DNA of 12,579 nt from a bacterium (GTDB lineage: Bacteria; Cyanobacteriota; Vampirovibrionia; Obscuribacterales; Obscuribacteraceae). Both the position numbers and the translations under genes were made by a program. The notes beneath the pieces are model-generated. The model ran no database searches and was not told the DNA's origin. It worked only from the letters and a program-made list of their open reading frames with translations. Every line of letters starts with the position of its first letter. The stretch's first letter is position 1. Below, one piece after another: positions 1 to 6,474 of the stretch. Location: positions 1-12,579 of the forward strand of contig JAUIJG010000131.1 of assembly GCA_030431355.1 (NCBI GenBank), read 5' to 3'.

Positions 1-428
1 ATTGGTTTGTTACCGCGATAGATTTCAAAAAGGTAGTGGATAAATTCGAAGATGAAGAATGATATCGCCAGGGGTAGCATGATGTTCACTACCCATTCCG
101 GGTTGTTGCCGAACCATCCTGCCACAGTGTTTGCTGATTGAACTGTGAAGGCGGCGTACTTGAAGATTCCCAGGCAGAGCAGGTTGGCCAGAAGACCTAG
201 CCCGAATACCAGTTTGCGGTGGTCGGTCGACCCATGTAGAACCTGTCCCCATATCCAGTTGAAGACGGTCATTCCGAAGATCAAAAAGACAAAGACCGCG
301 TTCCAGCTCATATAGAAGAAATAGCTGGCCAGAAGAAGCATCGGCAGGCGCACCGCCCTGGGCAGTAGCCAGAAAAGCATAACCACCAGGGGCAGAAAGA
401 GAACATACTCGAAACTTGTGAAAATCAT
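1..428 (-). CDS. MBOAT O-acyltransferase, AlgI/DltB-like (N-terminal part, cut by window edge)
   Basis: This frame stays open from an ATG at 428-426 to the window edge and gives the first 142 residues of a membrane protein. It opens with a hydrophobic stretch (about residues 5-22) and then the family signature LLLASYFFYMSW (about 31-42). After further membrane segments comes LPLAISFFIFEFIHYLFEIY (about 118-137), followed by RGNKP. These match the N-terminal half of AlgI/DltB/PatA-type MBOATs, which transfer acyl groups through the inner membrane onto extracytoplasmic glycans. The region with the catalytic histidine (WHG) lies beyond the edge and cannot be checked. It is a paralogue of the MBOAT at 3177-4643: over residues 118-142, about 22 of 25 positions agree. 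It is the last gene visible in the minus-strand unit. Its ATG overlaps the stop codon of a possible small ORF (ATGA), and an AGAAG sits a few bases upstream as a weak ribosome binding site. The family call is secure; the acyl group and acceptor are unknown. Confidence 0.9.
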   Translation of the reverse strand, partial: MIFTSFEYVLFLPLVVMLFWLLPRAVRLPMLLLASYFFYMSWNAVFVFLIFGMTVFNWIWGQVLHGSTDHRKLVFGLGLLANLLCLGIFKYAAFTVQSANTVAGWFGNNPEWVVNIMLPLAISFFIFEFIHYLFEIYRGNKP

Positions 429-568
429 GGTCTTCTAAATCTAACTCCGGAAGTAATGCTCAAATCTTGAGGTGCGCATGAAAGTTCATCGAACACGATC
501 CTATGACATCTATTAAGAATGCTGCCAGGGAAGGATTTTAATGCGCTATAAAGGCGGAATTTACTCAT
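425..568 (-). CDS. possible 47-residue small protein, coupled to the downstream MBOAT
   Basis: An ATG at 568-566 opens 47 codons ending in TGA at 427-425. The stop overlaps the start of the next MBOAT in an ATGA arrangement, typical of translational coupling. GGGGAGG at 586-580 is the best Shine-Dalgarno match in the minus-strand unit, although its 11-base distance from the ATG is long. The predicted peptide begins MSKFRLYSALKSF and ends GVRFRRP. It is basic, has no clear membrane segment, and I recognise no family in it. Upstream the frame closes at 604-602 with no other usual start codon. It fills nearly the whole 157-base gap between the SGNH gene and the MBOAT. It could be a small accessory protein, a leader peptide that delivers ribosomes to the MBOAT start, or chance. 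Confidence 0.3.
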   Translation of the reverse strand: MSKFRLYSALKSFPGSILNRCHRIVFDELSCAPQDLSITSGVRFRRP

Positions 569-579
569 TATTTCTTCAT

Positions 580-586
580 CCTCCCC
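580..586 (-). promoter_or_regulatory. strong Shine-Dalgarno-like site before the small ORF
   Basis: On the minus strand this reads GGGGAGG. It lies across the stop codon of the SGNH gene at 586-1839, so it sits exactly at a gene junction. The nearest useful start is the ATG at 568, 11 bases away. An ATG directly after it gives only a three-codon frame. The other minus-strand genes have much poorer ribosome binding sites. Confidence 0.4.
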
Positions 587-1839
587 TAGAGCTGTTTCGA
601 CTCAGTCGAAGTTTCGCCGAGCATAACGCCCGGGCTTGATTGCCCTGGTTGTAAAGAGTCCTTGCTCAGGGATTGGAAGAGGTGTCGACAAAGTTTTTTA
701 CCACCACGAAGGTTAAGGTGGGAGACATCTTCAAAGTCATCCAGGTCATAGGCCTTGTCCTTTCCGGGGGTGACAAGAACGGCTCCGTGGTCGGCGCATG
801 CTTTTACCAGGGTCTCTCTATATTTCTTAAGACCTTCGCCGGGGATAAGGTCATAGTGGATCTGGGGAAGGGGGGTATCAATAACAATCATTTTGATACC
901 GTGCTTTCTGGTTAGAGTAAGTAGTTTGTTGAAATACCTGGTCTGGTTCACCATGCGACTATCATCCAGAGGTTTATAGGAGTCCCTGTAATATTCAAGT
1001 TGTCGCAATGTATTAGGAGGTTGTTTGTAAACAGCTTCAGCTTCCCAGAATTTGTCCACTTCGAATATGTTAACGGCCCTGGGGCTCTCGTCTTCGGCGC
1101 CTTTTATCTTGGTTCTTCCCGCCAGCCGATTGGTTGCAGCTACGGCAAGACCCTTGTAGTCCCGGCGTGAATTGTAGAAGCTGAAAATCTGTCCGGTGGC
1201 GAATTCGAAAAGGCTTTTCAAATCAGGGTTGCTGCTAACTACGTCATAAAAATTCTGGTGATCGGCAAGCACTTCGAAGGTCGGGCTTTTTCCAATTTTG
1301 CTGGAATTGTTGAGCATAAAGTCCCGGGGAGCTGTGAATAGAAGAACAATCTCCGGTCTCTTTCCGGATTTTAAATATCTATCCAGGATCAGATACTGGT
1401 CCGAAATAATGGCTGCAACCACCGAAGCATTGGTAAGGTCTAGATTGCGACCCAGACTTTTACCCAGACCTTCTTTGAGAAAGTCGGCTTTTTGATAGGG
1501 ACAACAATGGTATCTGACATAGGTGGGGTCCCAGCGGGTTTTGCCTTTCTTTGCAAGGTCATCCAGGTGGGCCATGGGATAAAGGGATATAGAAGAACCC
1601 AACATCAGGACTTCCGGATCTTCTTTGGAGTTAACTATTTTGGGCAACTTGCTGACCATGTTGTTTTGACGAATACTGGTCATACCGGTGAAGAATAGAA
1701 CTTCCAGAGGATTCACTTTCTCTAGCACCCAGTTGAAGAGAAAGAGAGCCGCCACAGTCGAGAGGAAGGCGCTTGCGGCCATCCGTTTTGGTAGACGGAG
1801 TAGAGCATTCCGATTTTTGAGGGATTGTTCGTGATTCAT
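586..1839 (-). CDS. membrane-anchored SGNH-type protein with GSS block I (AlgJ/DltD/DUF1574-like)
   Basis: This 417-residue protein has one N-terminal membrane segment (about residues 22-39) after a basic stretch, so the bulk should face the periplasm or cell exterior. VLMLGSSIS (about 77-85) resembles block I of SGNH proteins, with GSS in place of GDS and Ser83 as the likely nucleophile. FTAPRDFM (about 168-175) fits the middle block, and DVSHLN (about 371-376) supplies the Asp-x-x-His pair. GSS instead of GDS is normal in DltD- and DUF1574-like relatives. Such proteins usually partner an MBOAT and take part in transferring acyl groups to surface glycans. It lies between the other SGNH gene and the second MBOAT, which points to an acylation role. 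The start ATG has only a poor ribosome binding site. The last 30 or so residues are polar and low in complexity. The fold call is fairly sure; the exact family and substrate are not. Confidence 0.7.
   Translation of the reverse strand: MNHEQSLKNRNALLRLPKRMAASAFLSTVAALFLFNWVLEKVNPLEVLFFTGMTSIRQNNMVSKLPKIVNSKEDPEVLMLGSSISLYPMAHLDDLAKKGKTRWDPTYVRYHCCPYQKADFLKEGLGKSLGRNLDLTNASVVAAIISDQYLILDRYLKSGKRPEIVLLFTAPRDFMLNNSSKIGKSPTFEVLADHQNFYDVVSSNPDLKSLFEFATGQIFSFYNSRRDYKGLAVAATNRLAGRTKIKGAEDESPRAVNIFEVDKFWEAEAVYKQPPNTLRQLEYYRDSYKPLDDSRMVNQTRYFNKLLTLTRKHGIKMIVIDTPLPQIHYDLIPGEGLKKYRETLVKACADHGAVLVTPGKDKAYDLDDFEDVSHLNLRGGKKLCRHLFQSLSKDSLQPGQSSPGVMLGETSTESKQL
596..610. repeat. 15-base palindrome at the 3' end of the SGNH gene
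   Basis: TTCGACT and AGTCGAA are perfect 7-base inverted arms around one central base. The element lies inside the last codons of the SGNH gene and just upstream of the Shine-Dalgarno-like GGGGAGG. As RNA it could form a small hairpin of 5 pairs with a 5-base loop. No T-run follows, so it does not look like an intrinsic terminator. It may be an operator-like dyad, a small RNA structure or chance. Confidence 0.4.
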
Positions 1840-1928
1840 TTCAGCTCAGGGCAAAACCACTCGGCTTTTGACATATATTGTTTTGTAGAATGGTACGTTC
1901 TCAAGCGCTAGTTTTCATGAAGCCTAAT

Positions 1929-3161
1929 TTAGTCGGTATGATTACTGTTCAAGAATTCAAAGAGCTCTTCGGCCACAATCCTATGCCCGGCTTCGGTCAT
2001 ATGGGTTTTTATGAATAGCTCTTCGCCGGTTTTGAGCTGTTTGTGGAAAGAGTCGGTCAGATCTAAGAAGGGAATGTTGTAGTCCCGGGCAGACTTCTCC
2101 AATAGACTGGTTTCAAGGGCGCTCACGTGCCCTCGGACGCCGGGCATCCGCACAAGTATCATGCGACTGTTTTTTTCTTTACACAGCTCATTCATCTCTC
2201 TTATCAGAGCATCGGCTATGGGCCAGGTGGCTTTAATAGAGTCTTCCCCGGTTTTACTTGTCCGGGTCCAGCCGGATTCAGTTTTATCTTCAAGAGCCGT
2301 CACACCTCCATCCTGGAGACCGGGCAACTCTTTCTTCTCTTGTGGATTGAGGAAGTTTTCCAGTAAACCTCCTTTCGCTTTCCAGTTGCTCAGCGCTTCC
2401 ATGGCTGTGCCGATCACTCCCCAGGTGTGGCTATGTTCTCGAAGCCAGGCGGTGGTCTTCATGCGCTTTGCCGCCCTGGATTTGAGCCAAAGTTCTTGAA
2501 CGGTCCTATCCTCTATGAGATTCCCTTTGTCGTCCACAAAAAAGTTCGGTCTGGCTCCCAGAAAGCCTCTTTTAATGTCTGGGGGAAGCAGATAAGTGGC
2601 GTCGGTTCGGTAGGGAACGATTACCATATCGGGTGAAAAGTTAAGAACGGAGTTTTTGAGATAAAGATAACTCTGGGCAAGATTGTGCGCTTGCACGCCA
2701 AAATTCATTACCTGAATCTTCTCGTTCCTGTTCTTTTGGGAATTAGAATTCAGGCTTTTTTCGAGGAGCGAAAGGAAATTTTTGTTCCGATCTACCTGTA
2801 ACGCTTCAACATAGGAATCGCCTACCACGGCTATTCTTGTGGTGTCAGGTGCTTTGGTCACCATGTATTCTCTATCTTGCATGCCGTGGCTATTGAAGCG
2901 CACCCGGCTGAATCCTTCTCGACGCCAGGTGATATCTTTGTTCGGAAAAAGGCTGAATCCCAAATAGTCATCAATCTTCAGGCATTCTTGCTCGCCTACT
3001 CCGGCCCAGGCGAAGATGCCTTCTAGAAGAAGGAATGCGGCTAATGTTACCAGAGTAATCTCCAATGAAAATCGGAGAACGGCATGAACAGGGCGCCTTG
3101 AGTTCGCTGCCTCAGGTGCTGCCTTGATTATGCTCGGTTTTTCTAGGGTTGTGTTAGGCAT
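1929..3161 (-). CDS. membrane-anchored SGNH/GDSL-family protein with an atypical catalytic block V
   Basis: This 410-residue protein has a single N-terminal membrane segment (about residues 32-54) after a basic stretch, predicting an exported domain. IAVVGDSYVEAL (about 110-121) is a clear GDSx block I with Ser116 as the expected nucleophile. VMNFGVQAHN (about 151-160) fits block II with its conserved glycine. PYRTDATYL (about 183-191) stands where a GxND block is expected but lacks the Asn. The C-terminal KTHMTEAGHRIVAEEL (about 385-400) looks like the usual DxHxxxxGH ending, except that Lys385 occupies the place of the usual Asp. The protein may therefore be weakly active, use another acid, or serve as a binding partner. 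The gene starts 15 bases after the stop of the MBOAT at 3177-4643, which makes an AlgI/AlgJ- or PatA/PatB-like pair. AAAGAA is the only ribosome binding hint before the ATG. Confidence 0.8.
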   Translation of the reverse strand: MPNTTLEKPSIIKAAPEAANSRRPVHAVLRFSLEITLVTLAAFLLLEGIFAWAGVGEQECLKIDDYLGFSLFPNKDITWRREGFSRVRFNSHGMQDREYMVTKAPDTTRIAVVGDSYVEALQVDRNKNFLSLLEKSLNSNSQKNRNEKIQVMNFGVQAHNLAQSYLYLKNSVLNFSPDMVIVPYRTDATYLLPPDIKRGFLGARPNFFVDDKGNLIEDRTVQELWLKSRAAKRMKTTAWLREHSHTWGVIGTAMEALSNWKAKGGLLENFLNPQEKKELPGLQDGGVTALEDKTESGWTRTSKTGEDSIKATWPIADALIREMNELCKEKNSRMILVRMPGVRGHVSALETSLLEKSARDYNIPFLDLTDSFHKQLKTGEELFIKTHMTEAGHRIVAEELFEFLNSNHTD

Positions 3162-3176
3162 TGTTCTTTGTTGAAG

Positions 3177-4643
3177 TTAAAACTGGAAATAAATGAAAGC
3201 CGAGAGCTGGGGAGCAGAAAGTCCTATGGCGGCGAGATAAACACACGCGTAGCAAGGTATGCGAATCGCTTGCCTGGCGAATATTCGATTTCTGATACCA
3301 TCCAGCCAGCCTGGACGAAGCACCATATTTGGTGTGAACAAAATCGCGTAAACCGCATAAAGAGTCAGGGCATATGGAAGCACCGAGGCTTTTATCGTAT
3401 CAGCGAGTACGCTTGAACTACCCGGGGATACCATGGAGTTGAGAATCTGTATGCCCTGGGGAACTGTCTCTGCCCGGAAGAAAACCCAGGTGACGACCAC
3501 AAAAAGGAAAGTGAGGGCGATGCTGAAACCTTTGCCGATCAAACTTTGATGGAAGGAGGTCAGGCTTTTTACATTCTTTGCAAGGCTGCTATAACCATGG
3601 GAGACAATCAAGCCCATTCCATGAAGGGCTCCCCAGGCTACAAAATGCCAGGCGGCTCCGTGCCAGAGTCCTCCTAAAAGCATTGTGATCAGAAGGTTGA
3701 AATTCTTTCTTGTGTCGGAGCATCTATTACCGCCCAGGGGAATGTACAGATAGTCTCTCAACCAGGTGGAAAGCGATATGTGCCAACGTTTCCAGAAGTC
3801 AGACAGGTCTCTGGCGATATAGGGAAGATTGAAATTGCGGGGCAGCTCTATGCCTAGCAGTCGGGCGGAGCCCCTACCCATATCGGTATAGCCGGAGAAG
3901 TCGAAATAAATCTGGAACGTGAAAGCAAGCACGGCAATCCAGGACTCATAGGTGCCCAGTTGGGTGGAATGTTGAAATCCCTGATTGGCAACCACGGCGA
4001 GGTTGTCTGCCAAAGCCACTTTTTTGAAAAGTCCCTGTAGCAGTAGCGCCATGCCGCTATTGAAAATGGCGGTGTTGAGGACCGGATTTTTCTCAAGTTT
4101 TTCTATGAAATCCTGATAGCGTTTTATGGGTCCTGCTATGGATGAAGGGAAAAATGAAGCGAAAAGGGCAAACTCAAGGGGGTTTTTAATCGGTTTATCG
4201 CCCCGGTAAATATCGAAAAGGTAGTGGATAAATTCAAAAGCAAAAAAGGAGATGGCCAGGGGCAGAATGATATTCAGGGTGGGGAAATCCAGGGGTGCGG
4301 TCTGGAAGCCGAGCATCACACCAAAGCTACCGGCGAGGTCTTCTATGGACTGGAGAACGAAATTCGCGTATTTGAAATAGCAGAGAGCACCCAGGTTGAG
4401 AATCAGTCCCAGAGCAAATATCGGTTTGGACTGTTCGCGCCAGCGGGCCAGACCAAGACCAAGGAAATAGTTTGCTATCGTCAATCCAGCTAGAAGCAGC
4501 CCGTACTGAGGTAGCCAACTCATGTAGAAAAAATAGCTGGCTATAAGCAAAACGGCCTGTCGAGGTTTACCGCCAGGAAGCAGCCAGTAAAGCGCGAACA
4601 CGCATGGGAAAAATACAAGGTAAGAGACGCTATTAAAAAGCAT
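3177..4643 (-). CDS. MBOAT O-acyltransferase, AlgI/DltB-like
   Basis: This is a complete 488-residue multi-pass membrane protein, within the usual AlgI-family length. Early signatures are LLIASYFFYMSW (about 32-43) and LPLAISFFAFEFIHYLF (about 127-143). FDFSGYTDMGRG (about 247-258), DFWKRWHISLSTWLRDYLYI (about 282-301) and IPLGGN are the central AlgI/DltB motifs. LWHGAAWHF (about 326-334) contains the conserved catalytic His328, and the protein ends FIYFQF as AlgI homologues do. Enzymes of this type move an acyl group, usually acetyl, across the inner membrane for transfer onto a glycan by or with an SGNH partner. Such a partner follows 15 bases downstream. The ABC exporter genes lie 69 bases upstream in the same direction, which suggests the acceptor is the exported polymer. 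AGAGAA lies just before the ATG. The family call is firm; the acceptor is inferred from context only. Confidence 0.95.
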   Translation of the reverse strand: MLFNSVSYLVFFPCVFALYWLLPGGKPRQAVLLIASYFFYMSWLPQYGLLLAGLTIANYFLGLGLARWREQSKPIFALGLILNLGALCYFKYANFVLQSIEDLAGSFGVMLGFQTAPLDFPTLNIILPLAISFFAFEFIHYLFDIYRGDKPIKNPLEFALFASFFPSSIAGPIKRYQDFIEKLEKNPVLNTAIFNSGMALLLQGLFKKVALADNLAVVANQGFQHSTQLGTYESWIAVLAFTFQIYFDFSGYTDMGRGSARLLGIELPRNFNLPYIARDLSDFWKRWHISLSTWLRDYLYIPLGGNRCSDTRKNFNLLITMLLGGLWHGAAWHFVAWGALHGMGLIVSHGYSSLAKNVKSLTSFHQSLIGKGFSIALTFLFVVVTWVFFRAETVPQGIQILNSMVSPGSSSVLADTIKASVLPYALTLYAVYAILFTPNMVLRPGWLDGIRNRIFARQAIRIPCYACVYLAAIGLSAPQLSAFIYFQF

Positions 4644-4712
4644 TGTTCTCTATCATGATCTCGAGAAGCAAAGATCTTAGCAGGCGATTGTCAAGTCTAC
4701 CTTTGAAATTAT

Positions 4713-5513
4713 TTATAGGTTTTCGGATTCCGGTCTGGTGAAGGTTTTCCGGGTCGAGGCTTCTGTTACTTCTTCATAAAGAGGAACAACCTTATCCAAA
4801 TCTCCCTCTGCCACAATGGCGCCACCATTGAGGAGAACTGCCGATTGACAGAAGTCGTGTACCGCCTGCATGTCGTGGGTTACAAAGATAATTGTTTTGG
4901 CATTCCTCTGCATCTCTTTGATCCGTTCTTTGCACTTGGTCTGGAAATAGGTATCTCCCACGGAGAGAGCTTCGTCCACCAGCAGAATGTCGGGATCCAC
5001 AATGGTGGCGCAGGCAAATGCCAGTCTCACTACCATACCGCTGGAGTAAGTTTTTATAGGCTGGTCGAAAAATTCGCCTATTTCCGCGAAGTCGGCGATT
5101 TCATCAAGTGTTGATTCCATCTCCTCTTTCGGAATCCCCAGGATGATTCCATAAAGAACGGCGTTCTCTCTGCCTGTATACTCCGCCTGGAAGCATGCTC
5201 CGAGTTCAAGAATAGCGGTGATTCTTCCTTCGGTGTGGATTTTGCCCTCGGTTGGTTGCAAAACTCCGGCAATCAACTGTAATAAAGTGGATTTACCGGA
5301 GCCGTTGGGACCGATAAGAGCTGTGGTGTGATGCTGAAAAGAGTAGTTGAAGTTTCTAATCGGCCAATATTCTCGGTGGAAGCATCTGGTGTTTCTCCAG
5401 AGGATCTCTTTGAGCTTGTCCGTAGGCCTGTCATAGATCTGGTACTTCTTTGACAAACCTTCAATAACCAGGCTGCTTTTGATATCAGTTTTAGTGTCAA
5501 GCATAAACATCAC
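4713..5513 (-). CDS. wzt: ABC transporter ATPase for polysaccharide export (Wzt/KpsT/TagH type, short form)
   Basis: This 266-residue ATPase has all nucleotide-binding motifs: Walker A GPNGSGKST (68-76), a Q-loop in the GACFQ segment (about Gln109), signature YSSGM (156-160), Walker B ILLVDEAL (176-183) and the switch histidine in THD (about His213). TYSSGMVVRLAFA is characteristic of O-antigen, capsule and teichoic acid exporters, as is the leading segment KYQIYDRPTDKLKE. The protein ends soon after the ATPase domain. It lacks the C-terminal glycan-binding domain of long Wzt proteins, so terminal-residue recognition by this subunit is not expected. It should power export of a lipid-linked glycan through the permease at 5510-6388. 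GTG at 5513 is the outermost start and makes a 4-base GTGA overlap with the permease stop. The ATG at 5510 is an equally plausible start that loses only one residue. Confidence 0.93.
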   Translation of the reverse strand: MMFMLDTKTDIKSSLVIEGLSKKYQIYDRPTDKLKEILWRNTRCFHREYWPIRNFNYSFQHHTTALIGPNGSGKSTLLQLIAGVLQPTEGKIHTEGRITAILELGACFQAEYTGRENAVLYGIILGIPKEEMESTLDEIADFAEIGEFFDQPIKTYSSGMVVRLAFACATIVDPDILLVDEALSVGDTYFQTKCKERIKEMQRNAKTIIFVTHDMQAVHDFCQSAVLLNGGAIVAEGDLDKVVPLYEEVTEASTRKTFTRPESENL

Positions 5514-6388
5514 ATAACATCCGCGAAACTTTTCTTGGTTTTATAGAAGAAGGAAAACCCTATATAACACATGATTACAGAGATTCCGGTGTAGGTGAGA
5601 TAAGGCACCAATTCAGGAAGACTGCCTTCAATAATCAGCCTGCGATAGTCGTTGATCATGCCGGCAACGGGGTTGGCAGTGAGCAACCACTTGAAGTTTT
5701 CCGGTAGCATCTCGGATGGGTATACAACAGGTGTGGCATACATCCAGGCCGAAAGGCCGAGGGCGACAATATGCTTGCTATCCCGGACAAATACACCGAG
5801 ACTGGCTAATAGCCAGGATATACCCAGAGCGAAGAGAAACTGAGGCACAAGCACTATCGGAATAAGAAGCAGGGTCCAGGGCACTGACTGGGTGAAAATG
5901 CATGCCACCACGCAGAGAAGCAAAATTGATATTATTCCGCTGGTGAAGGCGGAAATGGTGCTGACTAAAGGAAGAATCTCCAGAGGGAAAACCACTCTTT
6001 TTACCAGGTTCGGCATCTCCAGTATTTTTGTTGTGGAGCTGGCTATTGCTTCCGCCATGGCTGTCCAGGGCAGAAGACCGCACATCAGATAAAGAGCAAA
6101 ATTTGAGGTGCTGGCGCTGTCTCCGAATCTGACTTTGAGAATCATGCTGAACAGAAAGGTATAAAGAATCATGTGTCCCAGTGGGTTGAGCACGGGCCAG
6201 AGGGCGCCGAGAAGAGAGCCTTTGTAGCGCCCAACAAAGTCGCGCTCCACCATAAGTTTGGTGAGGCTGCGCAAATTCCAGAGATTGAGAAGACCTGACA
6301 GTACGCTCGGTTCAAGCTTCCTGTCCGCGGGCTGGAGACCCGGCGTCTGATTCTTCTGGGATGGTCGTGTTTGAAGCTCGGCGGTCAT
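5510..6388 (-). CDS. wzm: ABC-2 type polysaccharide export permease (Wzm/KpsM/TagG type)
   Basis: This 292-residue inner-membrane protein has about six membrane segments (roughly residues 68-86, 97-115, 143-165, 172-198, 206-222 and 262-281) after a polar cytoplasmic N-terminus. Conserved Wzm-family features are RYKGSLLGALWPVLNP (54-69), the CGLLPW segment (about 103-108), KRVVFPLEILPLV (about 130-142), the ATPVVYP segment (about 218-224) and ANPVAG (about 238-243). It forms the channel that flips an undecaprenyl- or lipid-linked polysaccharide across the cytoplasmic membrane. Its stop overlaps the start of the ATPase gene, a translationally coupled pair typical of this exporter class. AAAGAG lies about 7 bases before the ATG. 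The N-terminal 30 residues are richer in Gln and Pro than usual, which might mean the true start is internal, but there is no better ATG. The symbol reflects family assignment; KpsM, RfbA and TagG are equivalent possibilities. Confidence 0.93.
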   Translation of the reverse strand: MTAELQTRPSQKNQTPGLQPADRKLEPSVLSGLLNLWNLRSLTKLMVERDFVGRYKGSLLGALWPVLNPLGHMILYTFLFSMILKVRFGDSASTSNFALYLMCGLLPWTAMAEAIASSTTKILEMPNLVKRVVFPLEILPLVSTISAFTSGIISILLLCVVACIFTQSVPWTLLLIPIVLVPQFLFALGISWLLASLGVFVRDSKHIVALGLSAWMYATPVVYPSEMLPENFKWLLTANPVAGMINDYRRLIIEGSLPELVPYLTYTGISVIMCYIGFSFFYKTKKSFADVM

Positions 6389-6474
6389 TACACACTCTTT
6401 AAGGTTCCCAAGATGTTATCACGGTCAATGTTATTCAGACATGAGAAAAACCAAAAATAACATCACCAGGGTAT

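Noticed and set aside
25..252. Minus-strand open frame of 75 codons at the left edge
   Set aside because: It overlaps the MBOAT frame, which shows unmistakable family motifs, and its own translation has no coherent pattern.
673..915. Plus-strand open frame of 80 codons within the SGNH gene
   Set aside because: It lies entirely antisense to a clear SGNH-type coding sequence and has no recognisable domain, so it is treated as a shadow frame.
1840..1928. TTGAGA followed by AATATATG on the minus strand, a possible internal promoter for the SGNH gene at 586-1839
   Set aside because: Spacing to any reasonable -10 hexamer is wrong (18 bases to a poor match, 21 to a better one).
28..4235. Identical 20-base stretch at 28-47 and 4216-4235, first considered as a mobile-element or recombination repeat
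   Set aside because: Both copies fall at the same codons of paralogous MBOAT genes, so coding conservation explains them.
4689..4694. Perfect TTGACA -35 hexamer on the minus strand upstream of the MBOAT at 3177-4643
   Set aside because: No acceptable -10 hexamer lies 16-18 bases downstream, so it is not called as a promoter.
6412..6464. Inverted repeat GATGTTAT / ATAACATC between the 918-residue protein gene and the permease gene
   Set aside because: Arms are only 8 bases, AT-rich and 37 bases apart, with no T-run. This is likely chance, and a terminator here would split an apparent operon.
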